Assembly: GCF_000247695.1 (NCBI RefSeq)
Contig: NW_004624805.1
Location: 4,160,670 to 4,224,669, forward strand
Direction: 5' to 3'
From: Heterocephalus glaber
Lineage: Eukaryota > Chordata > Mammalia > Rodentia > Bathyergidae
DNA length: 64,000 nucleotides
How positions within the stretch are numbered: the first letter of the stretch is position 1; every line of letters starts with the position of its first letter. This document shows, piece after piece, positions 22,561 through 34,624 of this stretch. The notes under the pieces are model-generated. The model saw only the letters and a list, made by a program, of their open reading frames with translations. It did no database searches and had not been told where the DNA came from. Both the position numbers and the translations under genes were made by a program.

Positions 22561-24060
22561 ACTTCAAAGGCTGAATAAATAAATACAAGAACACCTAATT
22601 CTGGAGTAGGGAGTGGTAGTGTAAAAAGAAGTGTGTGCGCAGGGGCTGCTTTATCTTGCTGGTTGTATCTTGCTGAAAAGAAACTTCCTTGAGGGATAAA
22701 TGATTCCAGAGCCCAGCTACAGGCTGTGCTGTGTCCTGTGACCAAGAGGACAACCCGCATACTCACCTCAGCCCCACAACACAAATACAACTACAGAGAT
22801 GTCTGCCCACTTCACACAGGGCTCCCGGACTAGCACTTGCTTATTGTGTTGGTCAGAAATGGCACAAGGCTCAGTTAGGCAGTTCTTCCCTTAGCTTCTA
22901 GTGCCATCAACAGAGGTGTTATCCAGCTTTCAGATGGGTCCGTCTGGAGGATCTGAGATGACTTCATTCACATCCACGGCCTCGGTGGGATGACCAGAAG
23001 GTCGGTCCCAGCTGAGACAGCCAATCGGGGCACTTCCATGTCACCTCTCCTTGTCCCAGGAGCCAGCAGATAGAAGCTGCCAGTCTTATCAGCCTTGAGA
23101 GTTCCAGAACAATAGTTCTGCTGCATGAGTCAAGCATGTTACTCAGGCTTATGGGAGTTCCAAGACTTTGGGCCAGCCACTCCCTTCTTTCCTCAGCTCA
23201 AGTTAATCTTCAGGAAGCCAGAGCACAGCTTACTGCTGAGGCTACCTTCCTGGGTGCACCCTCACACATAGTACGGATGCCTGCTGTGATATATCGCACC
23301 CTAAGCGTGCTGTACATGTTGCCCATGGGGTGGGGGCTAGGATTCAACCAGGGATCTGTAGCGTCCTTGTATGGTCTCTGGCACATGAAAGTCCCTTAAT
23401 AAATCTTGAGTTAATGGGTGAATAAATAAACTAACCAACAAATGACAAAGGACCTCCTCTGCCTCTTGTATTGAACGATACTTCAAAAGCGAGAGGCGGG
23501 GCTATGCCCTTTGTCTCCCGACAGAGCCACTGCCTGACACTTTGTCAATACTTCATCAGTATTTGCTGGAAACCCAAACACACAACACTCACGTGCCTGG
23601 ACCCCACTGCCCAGCTGTGGCTGAGGTGATGAGGACATTTTCAGCCTTCGCCCAGAGCAGGGACTGGTTGAACAGCAGTCACAACCTGGGTGCTGTGTGG
23701 TTTTGGTGGATGGGACCCGGAGTTAGAGCTTGTGGCCACTGGGGACCAAGAGGCAGGGACAAGCCAGAGGGGCTTGTCAGAGGGCTGGGCAGAGGGGCCG
23801 AGAGGGACGAGAAGTTAGGCCTCCCCTCGCTGTGGTTGTCAGGGAGAGAGCTGCCCCCCCACACACACACACGAAGGGGGAGGGGCGGCTCAATGCCTGC
23901 CTTCACCAAGATTCACCAAGCACAAAAGAGAAGCAGCTTGGGGTCCAGTGAAGGGGGAGAGCCTGGGAGAGGAGGACTGGGCACAGAGACTGAGCACACA
24001 CTGGAGTGGACGCCGTCAGGGAACCAGGTGCCGACTGGGCACTGCTTTAGGTCTAATTTA
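22561..24060. other. Unassigned unique sequence
   Basis: Only a short (CA)n tract at 23861-23872 stands out. Frames overlap on both strands and none has a recognisable domain. Confidence 0.5.
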
Positions 24061-24099
24061 ATCCAGCACTTGTAGGAGGCCTGTGCTATTTATAAGGAG

Positions 24100-25060
24100 T
24101 GACGCGGCTGGGGCTTGGTGCTGGGGCAGGTGGGAGCCTCGCCGGGCTGCACCGTTCCCAGGTCTGGCCCAGGGCAGGCGGGCGGGGCCTCCGACAGCGA
24201 CCAGACAGCGCTCAGGAGCTTCTGCCCGGTGTGGGAAGAAGGCCCAGGACAAGGAATGTGCTAGAAACCCGGGGCTTTGTCCTGCGCGGCCTAAGCCTTC
24301 AAGAAAGAAGGGAGGAAATGGTTTGTCCCAGCTGGGTGACCCCTTCCTCACTCAGGCCTTTGGTATCTTCCAGTGGACACAAAGAAACTGCACCCACGGG
24401 CCTCTGGACGCAGCGGGGCGGGGAGCGGTCTCTGTGCGGGCCCTGTCGGCTGCAGGGACTTCTTCCGGAGCAAACTGAAGCCATGCACCCTGGCTGCTGT
24501 GTTCAGAGCCCAGAGTAGCGAATTCCCAGGCCTGGCGGGAGGAGCCGAGGCCTGCGGAATCCCACCAGCCGTGAGCAGCCTACCGGACAGGCGGCCAGCA
24601 GCAGCCTCTGTGGGACAGTTTCTTCACAGGGAACCAAATGACCGCCCTGCTGGGGCCCTGGGGGAGCCTGGCGAGGAGAAGCGGGCTGCAGAAGGAGCCC
24701 CTCAGTGTGGCAGGGAACCGGCGGTTCACACACCTCCGAGCTGGCCGCCCGGGCAGGCAGTGTATTTCTCGAGCCCGGCTGGCGTGGTGCCCACCTCCAG
24801 CGAGCTGTCCCGCCCAGCCTGGGCGCAGGGACACTTAAACTGGACCTGTCCCCTTGCAGCTTGCGAGCTGTCAGGCGGCTCCTGGGGACCCAGCCTCGCC
24901 TGCCGTCTGGCGGCCTGGGGATGAGGGCTGCCAGCTTCCAGCCCCAGGTGGCCCAGGGACCAGTTGGGCCTGGGCCTGGACGGTTCCAGCGGATTTTGGA
25001 GCTGTCCCGGGCAGGGGTGGCAGGCAGGAGCGAACTTCTATGGCAGAGTAATTCCGACTG
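24100..25060. other. GC/CpG-rich block, possible CpG island
   Basis: CpG dinucleotides cluster here, for example GACGCGGCTGGGG, CTCGCCGGGCTGC, GGCGGGCGGGGCCTCCGACA and CGACAGCGACCAGACAGCGC. There is no clear TATA or transcription start. Long overlapping frames on both strands (24373-24924 plus, 24503-25090 minus) are expected from the composition. Bisulfite or CAGE data would decide. Confidence 0.4.
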
Positions 25061-25957
25061 AAGCTTTTCTCTTACCCAGGAAAAAGGCAACTAGTAAAGT
25101 TTATTTTCCTTTGTCATCTTTAGTTCATGAGGTGGTGGAGAGTGGACACGTGTGTTTTTTGAGGGGGTTTTGCTCGTCACCCTGACAGGGTGAGCGTGTC
25201 CATCGCTCTAAGTGCACAGCGCGGCACTGCAGCCCGGCTTGAGGGTGACACCGTGCCAATCCCAGGTCTCACCCCTGAGGGCCAGGGCCAGGAAATGTCA
25301 GCCTGGTCCCCTCAGCTTCCCTTCTGTCCTGGGAGGAGAGCCCAGGCTCCCCCCAGAGCCTGCCTGCTTACTGGGAATGGCTCTCTAACCATCCGCAGGC
25401 AGAGCACCTGAGCTGCTATTTACCACTTCCTACAGCTGCTTCTGAAGGGAAACGGTCCTCTGTCCTTGCAGGTGGGACCAAGGGAGAGCAAGGCAGGATG
25501 GAGATGCAGGAACATCCAAACCTGGGATTCCCCTCCGAGGAGGCAGGAGGCAGGGGACCGTCGCCCTCCTGGTCAGCGTTTACTTTAAGGCGGAAATGTC
25601 ACCATGATTTTCTCACATGCTTTGTGCTCCTCCTGCGCCAGGCAGCATTTCCTGTTGGGTGATGCACACACCTGCCTCTCGGGAGATTTATGGACTCCAG
25701 GAGCTGCTTCTCTGCCTGGGTGGGAATGGCTGGGCCTGGCACCCTGTGCTGTTTCTATAAAACTGCCGACATTTACTGAACAATGACCTTGTATGTGTGC
25801 AGGCTCCGCCCCTGTGGCGCCCATCTCTCTTCCCCAGAGAAAGCTCTTCTGTTCTTTCTTCCTCTCATCTTTTGAATCCCTACCTCAGGGGGGCTGTAAG
25901 TGGGACCCCAGGCCTGAGACAAATCAATGGGAATCAATGAATTCAGAGTGACAGAGT
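25061..25957. other. Unassigned unique sequence
   Basis: No supported gene or repeat. Confidence 0.5.
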
Positions 25958-25961
25958 GCAG

Positions 25962-25982
25962 CGTGCGTGCGTGCGTGCGTGC

Positions 25983-26020
<38 letters not shown>
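25962..26020. repeat. Compound microsatellite (GTGC)n(GT)n(GA)n
   Basis: Five to six GTGC/GCGT units at 25962-25983, then GT units to 25998, then GA units to 26020. The alternating purine-pyrimidine part is prone to Z-DNA and the GA part is a homopurine run. Confidence 0.93.
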
Positions 26021-26021
<1 letters not shown>

Positions 26022-27250
26022 AGAGACAGAGAAACACAAAGAGTGTTTGCCTGCATCTTGCAGTCATGTTTTGCTACTCTGGACCAAGCTTCATTCTTAA
26101 CTACTTATTTAAAAAACAAGCTAGAATAATAGATATGAATATTATATTATAATAGTAACATAATGGCAGTGAATACAACACAAGACATTAGAAAATGTCC
26201 TCAGGCCAAGAATGACTAAGGCACATAAGCCCACATGTGCCAGGAAGTGCTGCAGCCGTATATACACATGAACTCACGTTACCACAGTCCCAGGAGGTAG
26301 TGCTGTTCTGTTAGCCCACCTGAGGTTAGGGACACTAGCAGATGGCCTGAGAGAAGGTGGCACCTTCCAAGTTTCCAAGAAATCATCGGCTATTCAGGAT
26401 CTTTCGGGGTAATCTGGCACAGCAGGGATGTAACACAGGTCTTTCTGAATGATTTTCCATGTGCTTCACCAACGTCCGTATCTTTCCAAGGACTCCACAC
26501 TGAAGCACTGGAACATCCGTGCGAAGGTGCTGCATATTGTCATGAGCAGAGAAAGGCAAGGGAGAGTAAGCGATGATTAAATGCTGCTTGTTAAAAAGAC
26601 CTCACTCCCAAGTGAGGTCTCCACAGGAAAAGAGTGTGTGGTCAGTGAAGACTGGGAAATGCTAGGTTAAATAAGCTGGCATCTCCCTGCTCACAGGACC
26701 CATGGATGCTTCTGATGTGCCACACACTTGACTCTCCCTAGAAGAAATGGAGGACAGACAGCATTTCCTGTGCTGTCAGATCCCTATGAGGAGACACTCC
26801 TGGACCAGGGCTACATGGAATATACTTTGTGAAACCCTTTGTGTATGGCCTAGCCAATCTTCATACTTTTAGGTAACTACTGGCCTGATGTGGCCTGGAA
26901 CTCAAGGCATCTCTCTCAGGGGTCTGAAAAGCCCCAGATGTTTGGAGAAAGATAGAAAAGCGTTTGGATATACCATCTAGGAGACACTGAGCACAGTGCA
27001 CGCTCAGCAGCTGCTGTGTCTGATGCCCCTATGGGTAACTATGTGTTCCTATGGGAAGGTGCTGGAAACTGATGACACCCTAGAAGGAAAACACCAAGCT
27101 CCTCCTCTTCTCTGCAAAGCAATACCCTCCTCACTACCACCAATCGAAAGGAGACAAACATAGCTATGAGTCAAAAATCTTATGGGTGTTTACATGAACC
27201 CATGTGAAGCCAGCTGTGTTTCACCACCCAGCAGCAACATGGGGAGAGGA
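26022..27250. other. Unassigned sequence upstream of L1-B
   Basis: No gene is supported. The last part may include an L1 5' UTR. Confidence 0.45.
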
Positions 27251-28688
27251 AAAATATGCCCAGCTGAATTATTCAAAATGATAGAGAGAAGATAAAAAAA
27301 CAGATCAATAAGGTGCTCAGCAAGATCAAAGAAGATGTAACTAGACAGATCATGGACTTAATAAAATAATCAGTAAGTGAGTTTACAGAAGATAGTAATA
27401 AAAGTTAGCTGAGCTAAACAAAGTCATACAAAACATGAATGACCAGTTTAGCAAAGAATTAAAATCCATGAAAAATATCAAAGAAATCCAGGAGATTAAA
27501 AATTCTATTGAAAGTATGGCCTTCAGAAGTACCCAGTGTGAGGAGATAGTCCCAGGACTACAAGAGGGCTGATGTTGGTGACCAGTTATTTAACGATATC
27601 TTAAAAACAAGAGAACATGAATAAAGGATCCAATAGCTGTCACATGATTCATAGAAAATTAATCCAAGATTAATTGTAATTATTGAAAAATCAAAAGCAG
27701 CATAAATATCATAAAAAAACTGTTTACAGAAATCATAGCAGAGAATTTTCCAAATATGAGGAAAGAATTTACATATAATAAATGGATCATATGTAAGCCC
27801 AGGTAGCCATGATCAGGCAAGAACTTCACCAGGACACATCACAGTCAAAATCCCAGAGGTCCAACACAAGGACAGAGTCTCAAAGATGTTAGAGAAAAGC
27901 AACAAATCACTTATGAAGGTAAACACATTAGAATTACAGCAGACCCCTCATCACAAACCTCAAAGACCAGGAGAGCTTACAGTGAAGCGCTTCAAGCCCT
28001 AAAAGAAAACAACTTCCAACCAATACTGATAAATCCTGCAGAACTATCTTTCAAAATTTGTGGAAAAATAAGGTCTTTCCATGACAAACAGCACCTTAAG
28101 AAATGCATGATTACCAAACCAGTGCTCCAAAGATTCTCAAAGATACCCTAAAAAGAGACAATGAATCTAACAATGACAAAAGGTCTAATAGAAAAAATAC
28201 ACCAGGTAGGGCTAGCAGTTAATTAGAAGGGAAAGATAGGGAATTCGCAACAGCAAAATAAGGTTATGACAGGAATAAGTCAATACCTATTGGTAATAAT
28301 TCTCAGTGTGAATGGTCTCAATTCCCCAATCAAAATATATAGAGTGGCAGAATGGATCGAGAAACAAAATCCAACAATATGCTGTATACAAGAAACACAT
28401 TAACCCAAAAATAAACTCATAGATTAAAAATCAAAGGATGGAAAACAACATTCCAGGCAACAGGAACCTGAAAAAAGCAGGAGTGGTAACCTATTTTCAG
28501 AAAAGTACTCTTCAAGCCAAAATTGATCAGAAAAGAAAACAAGGTCACTACATATTGATTAAGTGAGTAATTGAACAAGAAGAGATAACAATTATAAGGA
28601 TAGATGCATTGAATAATGGCACATCTGGCTTCATAAGCACTACTGGACATAAAAGATCAGATAAACATCAACATAAATATAGTGGGGG

Positions 28689-29197
28689 CTTCGATGGTTA
28701 ACTAATTGTCAACTTGAGTGGGGAACACCTAGACAAACTGAGTCAACATGGTTCTGGGCATGGAAGACCCACTTTAAGGAGGATTATTGTCGGAACTGGT
28801 ATAAAAGGAGAGCAGGAGGGAAGGATTTCTGCTAATCATCCTTAGAAGGGTTTCATTGCAAACTGATTTTCCTCTGAGGAGCTTTGGCTGTTCCCTTTGA
28901 AGGAGCTCTTTAGCTTCTAGCACCAACCTTTCGACCTCCCAGAGAAGATTCCTTGGTTTTCCCTAGAGGACCCTTTGCATCCTAATGTGGGACATTGCTG
29001 TAGGCTCCAGGTCTTTGGCTGGATCCTTTGGATCTCTAGCACGAAGACAGATCTTTCACACTCTTCTCCATTTGACTCTGTGGGCGGCCACTGTAGGCCA
29101 GTCTTGTAAATTTCTGTGTCCAGCCTTAAATCGGACTCAGAGCGTGTGCAGGAGCCTTGCCCCAGCCCTACAAGCTTGTGTAAGCACTGACTAATGC
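28689..29197 (+). mobile_element. LTR-like insertion in L1-B
   Basis: L1-B homology stops after ATATAGTGGGGG and resumes at CCCAGTGTCACAAATACACAG, as judged against L1-A around 15855-15890. The insert has GATGGTTAACTAATTGTCAA at its start and a TATA-like GGTATAAAAGG at 28799, so an LTR is likely. No clean duplication was found. The 69-codon frame at 28985-29194 falls inside and is not called. Confidence 0.55.
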
Positions 29198-32123
29198 ACC
29201 CAGTGTCACAAATACACAGATCAACTAGACAAAAATATCAACAAAAAAAATCAATGTTGAACCAAACCTTCAAACAAATACCCTTAATAGATACCTACAG
29301 TGTTCCACTCAACAACAATACACATTCTTCTCAGCAGATCATGAATCTTTCTCCAAAATAAACCACCTACTAGCCCATAAGACATGCTTAAATGCAAAAG
29401 AATTGAGATTATCCCATGCATGTTAGTAGATCATAGCACAATGAAACTAGAAACCAATGGCAAAAGAAACCACAAAATTAGGCAAGCACATGGAAATTAA
29501 TATACTCTTGAGTAATAAATGGATCACAGAAAACATCAAAGAAGAAATTAGACAGTTCCTAGAATCAAAGAATAATGCAATACAACATACTGAACCTATG
29601 GGACACACTGAAAACAGTCCTAAGAGGGACGTTTATAGCTGTAAGTGTTCAAATCAGAAAAAGAAAGTGAACCAAAAAAAGGCACTTCAAGGTCCTGTAA
29701 AAACAAGAACAATATAAATCCAAGCTTAATACAAGGAAGGAAATCATAATGATCAATGCAGAAATTAATGAAATTAAGACTAAAGAGCAATACAAAAAAA
29801 TCAATCGACAATATGATTCTTCAAAAAAAATAAACAAAACAAATGCATCCAATCTTACCAAAAAAGGAAAGAAAAAACCCAAATTAACACAATTAGAAAT
29901 TTTAAAAGGCAAACTCTCAATGAATATATGCCTGAAATCCAAGAGATTATTAGTAACCACTTTGGAAACCTGTACGCCAACAAATTGTAGAATCCAGAAG
30001 AAAGAGATAGATCCCTGGATATGTACAAATTACCAAAAATGAACCAAGAAGATAGTAAAACCCTAAATAATGCAATAATTGGCAATGAAATTGAAGCAAA
30101 AACATAACCTGCCAACTAAGAAAAGTCAAGGACTCAATGGATTCACCTCTGAATTTTATACCAACTTCAGGGTGTAACGCTACTACTCCTTCAAGATCTA
30201 ATGCCAATACTCCTCAAACTCTAACAAAATTGAACTGGAAAAAATCCTTCTAAACTCATGCCTTGGAGCTAGCATTACTCTAATTCCAAAACCAGACAAA
30301 GACTCAACCATAAAAGAGAACTAGAGGCCAATTTCTTTAATGAACATAGATGAAAAAATCTTCAACAAGATACTAGCAAACAGAATGCAACAGATCATCA
30401 AAAAGTTCATATATCATGACATGTAGGCAACATCCCCAGGGATGCAAGAATGGTTCAACATATGCAAATCAATAAATGTAATACATCACATAAACAGAAG
30501 CATGAACAAAAATCACATGATCATCTCAAGAGACACAGAAAAAGCCTTTAACAAAATCCAACATCCATTCATGATAAAGCCACTGGGGGGGGAAATGGCT
30601 ATAAAAGGACCTTATCTCAACCTGATTAAGACCATTTATAACAAACCAATTGCAAACATCATATTAAATGGAAAAAAACCTGAAAGCTTTCTCTCTAAAA
30701 TCAGAAACAAGACAAGAATGTCCACTTTCACCACTTCTGTTCAATATAGTAGTCAAAACATTAGCCAGAACAATCAGGCAAGAGAAAGAAACAAAAGGGA
30801 AAGGTATAGGAAAGGAAAAGTTCAAATTATCATTATTAGACAACAGGATCATCTACATAGAAGACTCAATAAATTCCACAAAAGCCTCGTAGAATTAATA
30901 ACCGAATTCAGTAGCATAGCAAGATACAAAATTCAATAGCATTCCCCCATACAAATAATAAACTCAGTGTGAAAGAAATTAGTAAAACAATACCATGGTC
31001 AACCTTAGGAAATAACCTATCCCAGGAAGTGAGAGACCTCTATGAAAAAACTATAGTGCTCTGAAAAAGGGATGGAAGAGGTCATCAGAAAATGGAAAGA
31101 TGTCCCCTGTTCCTAGATAGGCAGAACTAATATAATCAAAATGGTCACACCTACAAAACTGATATAAAGATTTAATGCAATTTCCATCAAAATACCAATA
31201 GTATTCCTTGCAGAACCAGAGAAAACAATTCTAAAATTCATATGGAGCCAAAATAACAAAAGGAATCTAGGCAACAAGAGCAACACAGAAGGCATCACAA
31301 CCCTATATTTTAAGTTATATTCAAAGCACAGAGATTAAAAAAAGCATGATATTAGCACAAAGACAGACATGAGGATAAATGGGAGAGAATAAACGATGTA
31401 GAAATAATCCCAGGTACACTCAATTATCTGATCTTTGACAAAGAGACCAAAAATATACACTGAAGGAAAGATAGCCTCTTTAATAAATGTTGCTGGGAAA
31501 ACTGGCTATCCACATGCAGAAGATTTGAATCTGGACCCATATCTCTCACCATGCACTAAACTAAAATCAAAATGGCTCAAAGATGTAAATGTTAAAACAG
31601 AAACAATCTGCTGGAAGATAAATTAGGTAAAACTCTTGAAGACACAGGCATAGGCAAGGATTTTTTTTTTTTAACAGAATCCCAGTTGCTCAAGATATAA
31701 CATCAAGAATCAACAAAATGAGAACACATCAAAGGAAACAACCAACAGAGTAAAGAGTCAATCTATAGAAGGGAAAAAAATTGCCAGCTATTCCTTGGAC
31801 AGAGGACTAATATATAGAGAACTAAAATAATTAGATACCCAAATATAAAAGACCCAATCAAAAATGGGCAAATGAAATGAGCAGACATTTGTCCAAAGAA
31901 TTATGAATCGCCAGTAAATATATGAAAAAAAAAGTTCAACATCTCTGCCCATTAGAGAAATGCAAATTAAAACACTGAGATTCTACCTGACTCCAAAAAG
32001 AGTAGCTATCAACAAGAAATCAAATGACAACAAAATCTGAGGGAAAAGGAACTTTTCTATATTGTTAGTGGAAATATAAACTAGTACAACCACTATGGAG
32101 ATTCCTCAAAAAACTAATAGTAG

Positions 32124-32205
32124 GGCCGGGGATTTACCTCAGTGGTTCCACGGCCTGCCTCGCAAGCTCAAGGTCCCAAGTTCGATCCCTGGTACCAAAA
32201 AAAAC
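32124..32205 (+). mobile_element. ID SINE nested in L1-B
   Basis: GGGCCGGGGATTTACCTCAG head (one change in the A box: GCTCAG to CCTCAG), AAGTTCGATCCCTGGTACC B box, A-rich tail. The flanks AAACTAATAGTAG and AAACCAAAAGTAG are an imperfect duplication. Confidence 0.93.
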
Positions 32206-32454
32206 AAACAAAAAACCAAAAGTAGAAATTTCACCTCGCCCAGCTATCCTCTTCTATAGGTGTCTTCCCAAAAGAGCTAAAGACATCATACTACAGCGAC
32301 ACACACATACCCATCTTTATAGCAGCACAACTCACTCTAGCTAAATCTTGGAAACTTCCTGTATGTACCACAAGACATGAATGGATAAAGAAAATGTGGT
32401 GTTTATACACAATAGAGTACTACTCTGCCTTAAAGAAAGATAAACTTGAGTCCT

Positions 32455-32640
32455 TTTTTTTGCGGGGGGGGGGACATTTGGAACTGTGGGGACCACGCTG
32501 CTGAGCGGGGAAACAGCTGAGAGGAACGAGGCCACCAATCAGTAGTTGGAAGAATAACGGAAGGGACATGGGGCTTGGATCTCATTGACTTGGTGAATTA
32601 ACAAACACTTGGTTCTTCTTTTGGGTAGAATGAGAAATTT
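32455..32640. other. Spacer between the 3' ends of L1-B and L1-C
   Basis: After a T8 and G10 run, about 180 bases (GACATTTGGAACTGTGGGG onward) do not match either L1. It may be the target sequence or a different L1 3' UTR. Confidence 0.4.
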
Positions 32641-32833
32641 GCTTTACTTTTTTTTATTTTATCAGTACGTATTTGCCATACATAGTGCTCACACTCATCA
32701 TAGGGAATTTTGTACCTGTATGCAGTATATCCTCATTCTTTCTTTTCCCGCATTCACCTCCCTTCCCTTCAAGCCTTCTTCCCCTCCCCACTTACAGAAG
32801 CTTTGTTTCCATTTTTTCTTCCATTCTTTGTTT

Positions 32834-32926
32834 GTTTTTTTGTTTTTGTGTTGGTACTGGGGATAGAACTTGTGACCTTGCACTTGTGAGGCAGGCAGCA
32901 GAACCACTGAGCTAAATCCCTGGCCC
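32834..32926 (-). mobile_element. ID SINE nested in L1-C, 13-bp TSD
   Basis: Antisense ID with TTGGTACTGGGGATAGAACT and CACTGAGCTAAATCCCTGGCC. CCATTCTTTGTTT is repeated exactly at 32821-32833 and 32927-32939. Confidence 0.95.
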
Positions 32927-34424
32927 CCATTCTTTGTTTTTAATCTCTTTTCCCTTCCTTCCCTTCTCCTTCTCCCTTCCCTTGTTCCTCTTCCCACTTG
33001 AACATGTTCTTCCTACTTCCCACTATCTAGCCTCCATTTTTCTCCTTGTTTACCCTTGGGTTTCTCACACAAGAGAAAAAATGTGATAATTAAACTTGTA
33101 CATCTTATTTGTTTCACTTAAAATTATGGCTTGAGGTGCATCCATTTACCTACAAATGATTCAAGTTTATCCTTCTTTATGGGAGAGTAGTACTCTGTTG
33201 TATATAAATAGCACATTTTCTTTATCCATTCATCTTTGATGGGTACCTGGGCTGTATCCAAGATTTAGCTACTGTAAATTGTGCTGCTATAAACATGGGT
33301 GTGCCTATATCACTGAGGTATGATACATTTAACTCTTTCAGAAAGATGCCTAGAAGGGAAATAGATGGGTCGAAAGGAACCTCTGGTTTTAGTTTTTTGA
33401 GGAATCACCATACTGATTTCCAAAGTGGTTGTACCAGTTTATACTCCCACAATGGAGAAGGGTTCCTTTTTCCCAACAGCCTCATCAGTATTTGTTGTTG
33501 GTTGATTTCTTGATGATAGCCATTCTTTTTGATTTTAGCCATTCTTTCTGGAGTGAGATAGATCTCAGTGTTGTTTTAATTTGTATTTCTCAAATGACCA
33601 GTGATGTTGAACATTTTTTCATATATTTATTTGCTGTTTGTACTTCTTCATCTGGGAAGTGTCTGTTCATTTCAGATCCCTATTTTTGGACTGAGATTTT
33701 CAAATGGGGGGCTCTGATTTTATTGAGTTCTTTATGTATTCTAAATATTAGTCCTTTGTCTGAGAAACAGCTGGTAAAACTTTTTCCCATGCTGTGGGTT
33801 GTCTCTTCCCTCTGCTGGTGGTTTCTTTTGCTGTGCAAAAGCTTTTTAATTTGACATGATCCCAGTTGTCGATTCTTAATAATATTTCCTGTGTAACTGG
33901 AGTTTTGTTCATAAAGTCTTTGCCTGCACATACATCTTCAAGAGTTTTACCTATTTTATCTTCCAACAGATTAAGTGTTTGTGTTTTTATATTTAGATCT
34001 TTGATCCATTTCAACTTTAGTTTAGTGTGTTATAAGAGACATAGGTCTAGTTTTAATCTTTGGCATGTGGAAAGCCAGTTTTTTCAGCACCATTTTTAAA
34101 AGGCTGTCTTTCTTCCAATAAAGGTGTTTGGCCCCTTTGTCAAAGATAAAGTAGCTGAATGTCCTTGGAGCTGTTTCTGCATCTTCTGTTCTGTTCCATT
34201 GATTGTCAGATCTGTTTGCATGTGTTTGTTGTTTTTTGTTTGTTTTTGCCAGTACCATGCTGTTTTTATCATAGCAGTTTTGTAGTATAATTTCAAATTG
34301 GAGATTATGATGACTCCTTCCTTGCCTTGGTTGCCCAGAATTGCTTTTGCCATTCTAGGTCTCTTCTGCTTCCATATGGATTTTAGGATTGCTTTTTCCA
34401 GTTCTGTGAGGTATGCTATTGGTA

Positions 34425-34624
34425 AAGCGGTATCTCAATTCATGAATTTGATTTGTTCTGTGATTTTGGAAAAGATGGCCACATTTGTGTTTGTGTGGGA
34501 AAGATGGCGACAGTCATGTGTGTCACCCAATGCAGAGTTTGCAAACAAAAACAAAATTTTGTCAAACATTTTTGTTTGCAAACCAAATTGTAAACATAGG
34601 CACTTGTGAACCAAGGTACCACTG
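34425..34624. mobile_element. 200-bp Tigger/pogo-like MITE in L1-C, TA duplication
   Basis: L1-C is interrupted here: GCTATTGGTA before and TATTTTCATTGAGAC after restore the L1 order seen in the complement of L1-A at 17912-17945. Both insert edges carry a TA (34423-34424, 34625-34626). The ends are imperfect inverted repeats, AAGCGGTATCTC and CAGTGGTACCTTGG (complement of the right end), which resembles Tigger/pogo ends. The interior has a perfect hairpin, GTTTGCAAACAAAAA near 34538 and its complement near 34569. No coding capacity. Confidence 0.7.

Larger units (their letters stand above)
27257..32450 (+). mobile_element. L1-B: dead LINE-1, plus strand, with insertions
   Basis: ORF1-type coil sequence at 27280-27560 (AATCCAGGAGATTAAAAATTC as in L1-A), an ORF1 C-terminal part at 27740-28210, ORF2 endonuclease from about 28280, reverse transcriptase about 30100-30950, and the C-terminal part to about 32450. 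The 3' end ends in a T/G-run at 32450-32475 instead of an A-tail. A 509-base segment (28689-29197) and an ID (32124) are nested in it. The catalytic site reads L-D-N-R-I in place of FADDM near 30838. The best open stretch is 165 codons (30442-30939). It is immobile. Confidence 0.9.

Noticed and set aside
24373..25090. 183-codon plus and 195-codon minus frames
   Set aside because: Mutually overlapping in a CpG-rich block; no domain is recognisable, so composition is the simplest explanation.
30442..30939. 165-codon open stretch that looks like part of a reverse transcriptase
   Set aside because: It is the L1-B ORF2 remnant with a destroyed catalytic site, not a host gene or a working element.
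33429..33854. 141-codon plus-strand frame
   Set aside because: It is the wrong strand of L1-C ORF2.
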